Shown: one piece after another, positions 51,350 through 58,553 of the stretch
Position numbering within the stretch: position 1 is the stretch's first letter
How the letters are laid out: the number at the start of each line of letters is the position of its first letter
Assembly: GCF_002087235.1 (NCBI RefSeq)
Contig: NZ_MUIO01000055.1
Span: 23,326-87,325 of the forward strand
Direction: 5' to 3'
Source: Pseudomonas floridensis
GTDB lineage: Bacteria > Pseudomonadota > Gammaproteobacteria > Pseudomonadales > Pseudomonadaceae
Length of the DNA stretch: 64,000 bases
Notes under the pieces: generated by a model
Databases searched by the model: none
Told to the model about the DNA's origin: nothing
The model's input: the letters and a program-made list of their open reading frames with translations, nothing else
Position numbers and translations under genes: made by a program

Positions 51350-52443
51350 TAGCTCAGACTCCGGATGATGGTTACCGCCCTGTAGGGCCCCAGGGCATTG
51401 CCGACCTGCTCGACAGGAATGCCCGCTTTTTCGGTCAGGTGCATGAGCAATTGCACGTCGCGATCAGCCGTATCGCGCACCAACACATGGTCCGGCACAC
51501 GGCGCATGACCGCGCGGGTGGCTTCGGCAATGCCAGGCTTGATGCGGTTCAGATTGTTTATCCCGAACCGCTCGGCCAGACGCTGGACCACGGCTGCGGC
51601 AGACGACTGCAATTGCTGACGCTGCCTTTGAGTCCACGGTGCCACCGTGACAGCAGATCGCAGACTGCGCCGCTGGCCCTCGATCCGTTCGATGAAAGAC
51701 CGGGTCACGTCATGGGGCTGCAGGTGATCGTAGACCACGCAACCGTGCAGTCCAGCTTCGGACGGCCAGATCGAACGCGATACCAGCCCGGAGACTGTCG
51801 CACCCAGAATGCCGGACGGGATCACCCAGTCTTCACTGGACGCTGCCAGCCAGGCACTGCCGCAGGGATCGGCCAGCACCACAAGACGCGGTTCTTCCGG
51901 GAATCGCCCGTCGCCCGCCAGACTGCGCTTGATCTCGCCTGAAATCGCGCCCTTGCCGGTCCAGCCGTCGACAAACACGATGTTCTGCGCACCATGAGCG
52001 TCTATGATGGCTTCGAGCGCCACGCCGTCGGTGCCCCGGTCACGGATGATGCTGATGCCGTAGTGGTGAGCCTCGCGGCCCAGGTCAATCAGGGCGCGGC
52101 GCAGCAGAACGCCGAGTGGCAGACCGGCGCGCACGAACGACACCAATACGATCTCGGGGCCGGTGCATTGCCGATCCAGCGCCTGCGCGAGTGACTGAAC
52201 GTCAGCTGCCATGCGCCCACCATTCTGATCCAGCGTGCGTTCGAACAAGGCCTGATGCGCCGCGCTTGGGGCCGCTTCTTCGCTGATCATCTCCGAATAG
52301 TGCTTTTGGCGCGTCTGGATCAGTCGCTCCTTTTCCTCGACATCCGTGGCCTGCATCTCGACGCAGCGCAGCAGAAAATGCACGTCGCCTTCCAGATAAC
52401 TGCCACTCCCCACGGTATCCGGGCCGTGAACCGGCTTACTCAT
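51349..52443 (-). CDS. Phosphoribosyltransferase-like protein with C-terminal Pelota-like domain
   Basis: This 364-residue protein corresponds by context and sequence to the StiP/PRTase_1 family of Ter modules (about residues 70-280, IVLVSFVRAGLPLG, FVDGWTGKGA with the PRPP-type loop), followed by a C-terminal segment (about 290-364) that resembles the Pelota-like RNA-binding domain. The ATG at 52443 is chosen because it opens the conserved N-terminus and overlaps the upstream HAD stop by 8 bases (ATGAGTAA). Its product is not known. Confidence 0.85.
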   Translation of the reverse strand: MSKPVHGPDTVGSGSYLEGDVHFLLRCVEMQATDVEEKERLIQTRQKHYSEMISEEAAPSAAHQALFERTLDQNGGRMAADVQSLAQALDRQCTGPEIVLVSFVRAGLPLGVLLRRALIDLGREAHHYGISIIRDRGTDGVALEAIIDAHGAQNIVFVDGWTGKGAISGEIKRSLAGDGRFPEEPRLVVLADPCGSAWLAASSEDWVIPSGILGATVSGLVSRSIWPSEAGLHGCVVYDHLQPHDVTRSFIERIEGQRRSLRSAVTVAPWTQRQRQQLQSSAAAVVQRLAERFGINNLNRIKPGIAEATRAVMRRVPDHVLVRDTADRDVQLLMHLTEKAGIPVEQVGNALGPYRAVTIIRSLS

Positions 52444-53194
52444 GCGCAGCCCCGACAAACATTCTGGCCAACTGACTGCGGGCAGGCGTCGCCCACCAGT
52501 GGCATTCGTCCATGAAGCCAAGATCGGTGATGCTGTCGCCAAAACCCAGCACCGGGCGCTCACCATTTACCGCTTTGTCTCGGCGCAGCCACTCCTGAAC
52601 AGCGTACCGCTTGGCCAGACCGTTGGGCAGGAACGCCAGATTATTGCCATTGCCATGCACGTGCATGCCATCGAGCAAACCGCGCGCCTGCACCTCGGCC
52701 AGCACCCGGGTGAGAACGCTGTCGTCGTTTTCGTTGTGCTTGGTCACCACGTAATGAAACAGTCTGGCCTCTTCCACGACCCAGCCGCGCAGCGACACCC
52801 CCATCTCCTGACCGATGGCCAGGGTGGTAGCTGACAACTCATGAAGGCGTGTCTGGTAGCTGGCCAGTGTCAGCTTCATCTGCTCGTTCCAGTCCTTGTC
52901 CACCTTTCCCATCAGATCGAGCATGACGCCGCCGTGCGAACAAATGGCTCCGGCCGTGAACGGCAACTTGACCCGGCTGTAGGCCTCGACACTGCGCGCT
53001 GTCACCGGAACCACGTCCGAGTGGGCCAGCAGCCAGTGAGCGAAGGACTTCTGCACGTTGGTCATGTAGCCGTTGGCATTACCGCTGATGTCGAGCGTGG
53101 CGACGTGCTTTTCTATATGGGCCGGGGTTTTGCGGGCGGTCTGGAACAAGGTGTCGTCCAGGTCGACGAAGATCAGCGGGCGGTCGTTACTCAT
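52436..53194 (-). CDS. HAD superfamily hydrolase, Cof-like, of the Ter module
   Basis: This 252-residue protein has FVDLDDTLF (D11, D13) at the N-terminus and GFGDSITDLGFM near the C-terminus, with a Cof-type cap between. It is distinct from the HAD-IB enzyme at 49694-50398. It overlaps both neighbours by 8 bases (ATGAGTAA on each side), so the three genes are translated together. A sugar- or nucleotide-phosphate substrate is likely but unproven. Confidence 0.87.
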   Translation of the reverse strand: MSNDRPLIFVDLDDTLFQTARKTPAHIEKHVATLDISGNANGYMTNVQKSFAHWLLAHSDVVPVTARSVEAYSRVKLPFTAGAICSHGGVMLDLMGKVDKDWNEQMKLTLASYQTRLHELSATTLAIGQEMGVSLRGWVVEEARLFHYVVTKHNENDDSVLTRVLAEVQARGLLDGMHVHGNGNNLAFLPNGLAKRYAVQEWLRRDKAVNGERPVLGFGDSITDLGFMDECHWWATPARSQLARMFVGAAHE

Positions 53195-54320
53195 CGCAGA
53201 TCACCTCGGCGTTCAGCGCTTCAATCAATTCGGCAGGCACCGCCTGGCTCGGGGTTTCGGTACAGATCAGCACCCGGTCGAACTGCCCTGGGCGCACGTT
53301 GTAAAGGAAATTGGGGATGCCCAGCCCGTAATTGTCGGAGAACGACAAGGCGTGATCGATGGCATGCCCCAACGCGATCGGCGAGCGGCTGGTCGAGCTG
53401 AAATGCACATCGGCACCGGCCTTTTCCAGACGCTCGGCCAACAGAAACGGACGCCAGACGAACTCGCTGGTGCCAACGACCAAAACCCGTTCACCTTTCT
53501 CGACCTGAATGCCGGGGGCCAGTGTGTCGTCCACCGACAGCACGCCGAGGCGCCCCCAGTCATTGGCGGTCACCAGCGGCCAGTCGCCCATGGCGACGGT
53601 GCCGACTTCCGGCATGTCGGGCATGGGCGCACTGACATCTTCGTCGAAGGAATAGGAGCCCTGCAGCAGAGACACTTGCTCGGCCACCGCGCCCATCGAT
53701 GTGCTGACCGCGCCTGCCGACCAGTCGGTAAGCACACAGGTCACGACACGCTCGAGCCGATCGAGACCGGCATCGACCAGCGCCTGGTGAAGATTGATGA
53801 AGGTCTTGCCAGTGGACGCTTCATCATCGACCAGCACCAGCGAGCGGGCGTTGAGCATCATGTCGCGCAGTGCAGGGTCGGTGGGCAAGTGAATCAGATG
53901 CGCACTGGCGTGGCTGTGTTCTTCCTCGAACCGAGCGAACAGGTCGGTGCCGGTCGGGTGGCGAGTGCTGACCAGATACATCGCATCCGGGCGCGAAGCG
54001 CTGTACGCACGATGCACGCCGGCACCGAGACCGACCGCAGTTTCGGCCATGCCGATGATCAACACCGGGCCGGGCAGGTCGACGGGGATCTTGTGCGCCA
54101 GATCCTGAAAGCTCCTGAGCATCACGCCTGGACGGACCGGAATGTGTCGGCCCAGAACCCGCGAGACGAACAAAAATGCACGTTTGGGATTACGACGCTC
54201 AGCGAAGCCGAACAATGAATCCGGGGCAATCGTGGACGCGTTGACGCTCACATTGAGGCATCCCCGGAGCAGATCAGCACGAAGCCTGACAGGTGTTGAA
54301 GAAGCTGCGCTGCTGTCCAT
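53187..54320 (-). CDS. Phosphoribosyltransferase (PRTase_2-type) with TRSP domain
   Basis: This 377-residue protein has the PRPP-binding loop LVDDEASTGKT in a type I PRTase core (about residues 70-230), followed by a C-terminal region with the SxxRSP signature (STSRSPIALGHAIDH) that defines the TRSP domain of Ter-linked PRTases. The ATG at 54320 follows an AGGAAA site; the open frame extends upstream to 54497 without support. It is probably a nucleoside-like ribosyl transfer enzyme acting with the other PRTase. Confidence 0.86.
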   Translation of the reverse strand: MDSSAASSTPVRLRADLLRGCLNVSVNASTIAPDSLFGFAERRNPKRAFLFVSRVLGRHIPVRPGVMLRSFQDLAHKIPVDLPGPVLIIGMAETAVGLGAGVHRAYSASRPDAMYLVSTRHPTGTDLFARFEEEHSHASAHLIHLPTDPALRDMMLNARSLVLVDDEASTGKTFINLHQALVDAGLDRLERVVTCVLTDWSAGAVSTSMGAVAEQVSLLQGSYSFDEDVSAPMPDMPEVGTVAMGDWPLVTANDWGRLGVLSVDDTLAPGIQVEKGERVLVVGTSEFVWRPFLLAERLEKAGADVHFSSTSRSPIALGHAIDHALSFSDNYGLGIPNFLYNVRPGQFDRVLICTETPSQAVPAELIEALNAEVICDE

Positions 54321-54399
54321 CGATGATTTCCTGATTAGCGGGGTCGCAACCCCTTGGCGTCTGCCTGTCGGAACGGTCCCTGGAAAGGACGTTTCGGTA

Positions 54400-55542
54400 T
54401 CACTCGCGAGAAGCTTCGACGAGCCATAGCGAGGACTGGGCAGCCCGCGTGATTTCGGTTGTGGTGTATGACCTTTCCGACCTGGCGTGTGGCGCATCGA
54501 TGCGGCACGCCTGCAGAAAGGACAGAAGCAGTGCGGATTTCACCGCGAAATTCATGTTCTGGCCGTCCGGCACCGTGGACGTCACCATCCCGATCACCGC
54601 CCCGCCGCTGTCGAACAACGGGCTGCCGCTGGAGCCTGGCTGAATGGGTGCGGTGAACTGGAACAGGCTCGCATCGCTGTGCAGACCGAACAGCCCGGAT
54701 ATGCCACCTTGGGTAACCTGCAGGCCCCCACCGGAAATGGACGCCAGCGGGTAACCCAGCACGACCACGTTATCACCCGGCTCACAGCCCTGGCCTTCCC
54801 GGAATGTAACCGCAGACAACGGCGAAGCACCCTGCACACGCAGCAACGCGATGTCATTGCGGCGGTCAACTACCACCGGTTCGGCCTTGTAGCGCCCTTC
54901 CAGCGAATGGATGTGAAACACATTCATGTCTTCGATGACATGGGCGCAGGTCATCACATACGCAGGCCCGACTACAAATGCCGTCCCGGTTGCCGAGTGA
55001 TGCGGCGAACCACCGCCATGCGGAGCACCTGCCGGACGTCGCGGATGGCGGTCATCGACATCCAGGCCAACCTTGCGCCCGAACGCGGAAAGTCCATACG
55101 CCGAGCCTTCGCTCAACGCACGGAATTTCCATTGCTCGTTCCGCTTGTAGAACTCACCGATGATGATTGCCGCTTCACCGTTGTCCCGCAGGTCAACCCG
55201 ATGCTCGATATCGTTATCCACCTGCAGATGCAGGCTGCCGATCTCGCGAACGGGGCCGGTCGCAGCGAACACGTAGACCATCAACAGCACACGATCACTG
55301 CCGGCAGGCAGTTGATCCAGCTTCAGCGTACAGCCCACGTTCTGCGGACCGCCGCTCCACTCCATCCAGTTCTGTTCATGATGAAGCAAGGCAGGATCGC
55401 CTTTGGGCTGACGCTTTTCGTCCACCGCAAGCAGCGCTACCGCCGCGTACTCACCAAAAATCGAGGATCGGCCGCTTTCCAGGTTCCAGGTGCAGTGAGC
55501 ATTCGCTAAAGCTGTATTTGCACCTGGCGCCAAGACCTTCAT
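54400..55542 (-). CDS. TerD domain fused to a trypsin-like serine protease
   Basis: This 380-residue protein has an N-terminal TerD domain (about residues 1-165) and a C-terminal trypsin-fold protease (about 185-345) with an intact triad: H201 (TCAHVIE), D230 (RNDIALL) and S305 (QPGSSGSPLF). There is no signal peptide, so it probably acts in the cytosol. The TerD part lacks the acidic calcium loop. It lies 80 bp upstream of the TRSP gene. It could activate or relay a stress signal by cleavage; the target is unknown. Confidence 0.88.
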   Translation of the reverse strand: MKVLAPGANTALANAHCTWNLESGRSSIFGEYAAVALLAVDEKRQPKGDPALLHHEQNWMEWSGGPQNVGCTLKLDQLPAGSDRVLLMVYVFAATGPVREIGSLHLQVDNDIEHRVDLRDNGEAAIIIGEFYKRNEQWKFRALSEGSAYGLSAFGRKVGLDVDDRHPRRPAGAPHGGGSPHHSATGTAFVVGPAYVMTCAHVIEDMNVFHIHSLEGRYKAEPVVVDRRNDIALLRVQGASPLSAVTFREGQGCEPGDNVVVLGYPLASISGGGLQVTQGGISGLFGLHSDASLFQFTAPIQPGSSGSPLFDSGGAVIGMVTSTVPDGQNMNFAVKSALLLSFLQACRIDAPHARSERSYTTTEITRAAQSSLWLVEASRE

Positions 55543-55596
55543 GCCCGATCCTCCCTGATAAGAGCGATTAGTAATAGCAAAAATCTATTATCCGGA

Positions 55597-56595
55597 TCAT
55601 ACCGTGGCGCGTACAGCCACGGTGATGGCCTTGACTCGAATATCCTCCAGCCAATGTGTTTCCGGTTCTTTCAGGCCCAATCGTCGTGTGGCGAAAATGC
55701 CTGGGAGATTGACACCGGTTTCGCGCGTGTAACCAATGCCGCCCGAGTAACGCGGATTGATTTCCAGCAGGTGCGGCTTGCCATTGGCGTCGTCCCGGGT
55801 CTGCACATTGATCAGCCCGTCGCAGGCAAAATGTTCGGCGGCCCTGACTGCCAGACGCACCGCCTCGCTGTCGCGCTCGAAGGTCTGATTCAACCCCAGC
55901 TTGCGCCGCCCGACATACGCCACGGCCCTGCCCTGCTCGCAAACCATGTCCACCGAACACTCGCTGCCAGGCATGTACGGCATCAGCAACATGGGCGGAC
56001 GATCGTCGGACTGCCGATAGGCATTCAGGTACGCACTGAAAGTCGTTTCGCGGGCATCCGGGTTGGCAAAACAGCGAAAATCGTCGACGCCGTCCTTAAA
56101 GCGCCAGAACCCGTGACCATAGATCCCGACAGTGGGCTTGATACAGACCTCGCCCGCGCTGGACAGCGCGTCATAAGCCGCCTGTAATTCGTAAGCGTTG
56201 TTCGCCGTAAGACCCGGTATGCAAGCAAGGCCCGCCAATTCGGCTGCGGCGGTGAAAAGGCTCTTGTCGTCGACATTCTCGAAAGTCTGCAGCGACGTTC
56301 CGCCGGTCACGAGGTCAAAGCCCTTAGCGACAAAGCGCTGACGCTCGGCCTCGTAACGGCTTCCGACCCGCCCGGCGACAATGACCTTGACGCCTAACGA
56401 GCGCGCTGTTTCAAGCACCCAGGCGATGCGTTCTTCGTTGTCGAGCGGCTCCTGCAAGGCCACATCGGCCTGACCGGTGATCTCCGACCGCAACTGCCGA
56501 TGGGATGCGACAATCCGCACCGAGGCGGGCAAGGCATCACGCGCGCCCATGATCACTTCACGCTGGCTGGACTGCCCTTCAAGGAACCAAATCAT
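55597..56595 (-). CDS. ATP-grasp ligase of the Ter module
   Basis: This 332-residue ATP-grasp enzyme has CIKPTVGIYGHGFWRF and the C-terminal Mg-binding motif HLLEINPRYSGGIGYTRETG. It is likely to join a carboxylate to an amine using ATP, as expected in the proposed nucleoside-like metabolite pathway. The ATG at 56595 follows CGGAGA. It is the first gene of the minus-strand series and is divergent from the DUF1523 gene across 119 bp, so a promoter for the whole unit probably lies at 56600-56710. Confidence 0.87.
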   Translation of the reverse strand: MIWFLEGQSSQREVIMGARDALPASVRIVASHRQLRSEITGQADVALQEPLDNEERIAWVLETARSLGVKVIVAGRVGSRYEAERQRFVAKGFDLVTGGTSLQTFENVDDKSLFTAAAELAGLACIPGLTANNAYELQAAYDALSSAGEVCIKPTVGIYGHGFWRFKDGVDDFRCFANPDARETTFSAYLNAYRQSDDRPPMLLMPYMPGSECSVDMVCEQGRAVAYVGRRKLGLNQTFERDSEAVRLAVRAAEHFACDGLINVQTRDDANGKPHLLEINPRYSGGIGYTRETGVNLPGIFATRRLGLKEPETHWLEDIRVKAITVAVRATV

Positions 56596-56714
56596 GTGAA
56601 TCTCCGGAAGACAAGTCAGCCTCAAGCGGCCTTGTCGAATTTTGTAATAACTGTTTTGCTTCGAGATGTTCGGATTAAGGCAAAGTCACGCAATTTTAAA
56701 CAGAGGACGCTGGT

Positions 56715-57266
56715 ATGAAGTGGCTTAAAAGGTCGATTTGGCTTGTGGTATTCGTAGCATTAGGGATCGGCGCATTAAGCCTCTATTACGTCCTGCCGCG
56801 CCATGATGTCGTGATGATCACCGGTGTGGAAGTCAAAAGAATGGACGCCGACGGTGTCATCAACGCCGAAAATCCGGCTGACGGCCCGACCCGCGACGTG
56901 TACTTCATCAACACCGAAGACCCGGACACCAAGAAGGTCGTGGTTTACCGCAACGAAGACACCGGCTGGAGCTTCCCGTGGTATTTCAAGTTCGACTCCG
57001 CCGACATACAGGCCAAAGCTCAGGGCTATTCGCGTGACTCCCAGCAACTGGCGCTCATCCGCTATTACGGCTGGCGCATCCAGATCCTCTCGATGTTCCC
57101 CAACGTGACCCAGGTCGAAGCCGTCACCACCCGTGACCAGCCGTTCCCGGTGTTCAACACCATCTTCTTCGTGGTGCTGTCCGTGCTGGTGCTGATGGTT
57201 GTGATGGTGATCCGCCGCCGCTTCCGCAGAACGCCACAGCCGCGGGTGGATCAGGTGGTGAGGTAA
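56715..57266 (+). CDS. DUF1523 family membrane protein
   Basis: This 183-residue protein has an N-terminal membrane helix (about residues 8-27), a periplasmic beta-rich DUF1523 domain, and a second C-terminal helix (about 150-170) followed by a basic tail. No enzyme motif is seen and function is unknown. It has a GAGGACG-type ribosome site and is divergent from the Ter ATP-grasp gene, but nothing shows that it belongs to the Ter pathway. Confidence 0.85.
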   Translation: MKWLKRSIWLVVFVALGIGALSLYYVLPRHDVVMITGVEVKRMDADGVINAENPADGPTRDVYFINTEDPDTKKVVVYRNEDTGWSFPWYFKFDSADIQAKAQGYSRDSQQLALIRYYGWRIQILSMFPNVTQVEAVTTRDQPFPVFNTIFFVVLSVLVLMVVMVIRRRFRRTPQPRVDQVVR

Positions 57267-57282
57267 ACGAGGCACTGAAAAA

Positions 57283-57306
57283 ATCCCGATCAGTGAGGAT
57301 CGGGAT
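57283..57306 (+). terminator. Hairpin downstream of DUF1523 gene
   Basis: ATCCCGATC and GATCGGGAT form a 9-bp perfect stem with a 6-base loop, 17 bp after the DUF1523 stop, preceded by an A-run and followed by CTCTTC. The weak T-run makes it a moderate terminator. Confidence 0.6.
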
Positions 57307-57444
57307 CTCTTCATATCCTTGCCATCAAACGCGGCCCGTCGCGAACCCATATGGCAATGCAAAATCTCTTGGCGAGTACATCACTTGCGCCCCATGGAAC
57401 GACTGACCGCCTCCCCAAGAGGTGAACAGAAGGACTTTGACCCA

Positions 57445-57882
57445 ATGACGGATACCCTACGTAGCATTTACCTCAGCGTGTTCGGCCTGCTGCTTTGCGC
57501 GACCGGCCATGCGCAGGCAAATCCGCAATCGCCTCCGCCCCTGAATGTCGTGCTGGGTCAGACGCACTTGCAACTGATTGATCATGAGGGCCGTTGCGCG
57601 CTTTCAGAATCGAGGCAAAGACCGCGCGAGCTGGAAATGGCCTGGCCCTGTCAGTTCTCCCCTGACCGCCAAGGCAGTGCCCGCGTCGAGACCGTCAGGA
57701 AAACGCCTGTGGTGCTGGTCATGCGCAGCGAACCCCAATCGCCTCCCGAAACCGGCTGCCTCACTCAAACTCAGGCCGTGCGCCTGATCGACGGCAAACT
57801 TGAAACATCGGTACGCATGGACACTGCAGGCTGCGGCTATGGTGCCGACCAAAAAGTCTTCGTGGGCCTGTTCGACTGGTAA
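57445..57882 (+). CDS. Secreted hypothetical protein with signal peptide
   Basis: This 145-residue protein starts MTDTLRSIYLSVFGLLLCAT, a typical Sec signal with likely cleavage after GHAQA. The mature part holds four cysteines (in GRCAL, WPCQF, TGCLTQ and AGCGYG) that could form two disulfides. No family is recognised. The ATG at 57445 is chosen for the signal peptide; an upstream ATG at 57394 would add a charged stretch. Confidence 0.7.
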   Translation: MTDTLRSIYLSVFGLLLCATGHAQANPQSPPPLNVVLGQTHLQLIDHEGRCALSESRQRPRELEMAWPCQFSPDRQGSARVETVRKTPVVLVMRSEPQSPPETGCLTQTQAVRLIDGKLETSVRMDTAGCGYGADQKVFVGLFDW

Positions 57883-58067
57883 CGAAAACCTGGCAATGCC
57901 GCCATCTTCAACACCGAACTTCTTGTAAGGAAAGAGCAGGTTGCACTCAACTTGGCGACATGCCTCAATCCACAGTGATCTTGCCAACTCCAGCAGCGGC
58001 TCAAACGGGCTATCTGACCGATGACGCTAAAAAGGCAGGCGGACTCCGAGTCCCGCTGAAGAGCCAG

Positions 58068-58105
58068 AAAAAAGCCTCGAACCCCAAACGGGTACGAGGC
58101 TTTTT
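58068..58105. terminator. Intrinsic terminator next to tRNA-like fragment
   Basis: GCCTCG and CGAGGC with an inner ACCC/GGGT pairing form a stem flanked by six A on the left and five T on the right, so it works on both strands. On the minus strand it lies 10 bases after the CCA-like end of the fragment at 58116-58143, as is normal for a tRNA gene terminator. Confidence 0.75.
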
Positions 58106-58115
58106 CATGGGTTTG

Positions 58116-58143
58116 TGGTGCCGAAAACAGGAATCGAACACCT
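58116..58143 (-). other. tRNA 3'-end-like fragment, putative att site
   Basis: Read on the minus strand it ends TTCGATTCCTGTTTTCGGCACCA, with a T-loop-like TTCGATTCC and terminal CCA, similar to the 3' end of a threonine tRNA by memory. There is no acceptor 5' strand or anticodon arm around it, so it is not an intact tRNA. Its native-looking terminator lies on the left, and accessory genes start on the right, consistent with the displaced end of a tRNA gene at a genomic-island border. Confidence 0.6.
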
Positions 58144-58553
58144 CTAATCAAGGCCATATAAACCTAAGAGCCTAGCCTCAACAAGAACAAGAAAGGCACT
58201 CAAATAGGTACTTAACCATTTCCGGTACCGACGCCCCTAATGAGGCGATGGGACACCATCAGCCGAACATCTCGGCCACTATGCGCAGCATCAAACTATT
58301 GCCTGATCACCCAGCAGAAATCCAATGTGGCCAAGGTGAAAACCGTTAATGCCAGAATGCTAGCCATTTCAAAACAAATGAAAAATCAGAAACATACCTC
58401 CAGGAACAAAACAAAAACATCCCTGGATGATTTTTTTATTGACTTAAAAATCACCCAGGGACATTATTCCAGTGCGCCAGGGGGAAAGATCTGAGAAACC
58501 TACCCCGCCAGCGCAAGTAATAAAAACTAAATGACTACCATCTGGAGACTTCT
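58144..58553. other. AT-richer gap before the DGQHR gene
   Basis: About 410 bases without a supported gene. An 84-codon open frame at 58240-58494 has no family features, and the promoter-palindrome at 58420-58467 lies inside it, so it is not annotated. The base composition is more AT-rich than the core region to the left. Confidence 0.6.
58420..58467 (+). promoter_or_regulatory. Promoter overlapped by a 16-bp palindrome, upstream of DGQHR gene
   Basis: The arms at 58420-58435 (tccctggatgattttt) and 58446-58461 (aaaaatcacccaggga) pair at 15 of 16 positions around a 10-base spacer. A -35 like TTGACT at 58439-58444 and a -10 like CATTAT at 58462-58467 are 17 bp apart, so the right arm fills the promoter spacer. 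This is the layout of a repressor operator. The ATG of the next gene is 87 bp downstream. Confidence 0.6.

Noticed and set aside
58116..58143. Intact tRNA gene
   Set aside because: Only a T-loop-like region and CCA end are present; there is no matching acceptor strand, D-arm or anticodon arm.
58240..58494. Short 84-codon open frame before the DGQHR gene
   Set aside because: It has no family features and its 3' part is the promoter and palindrome of the next gene.
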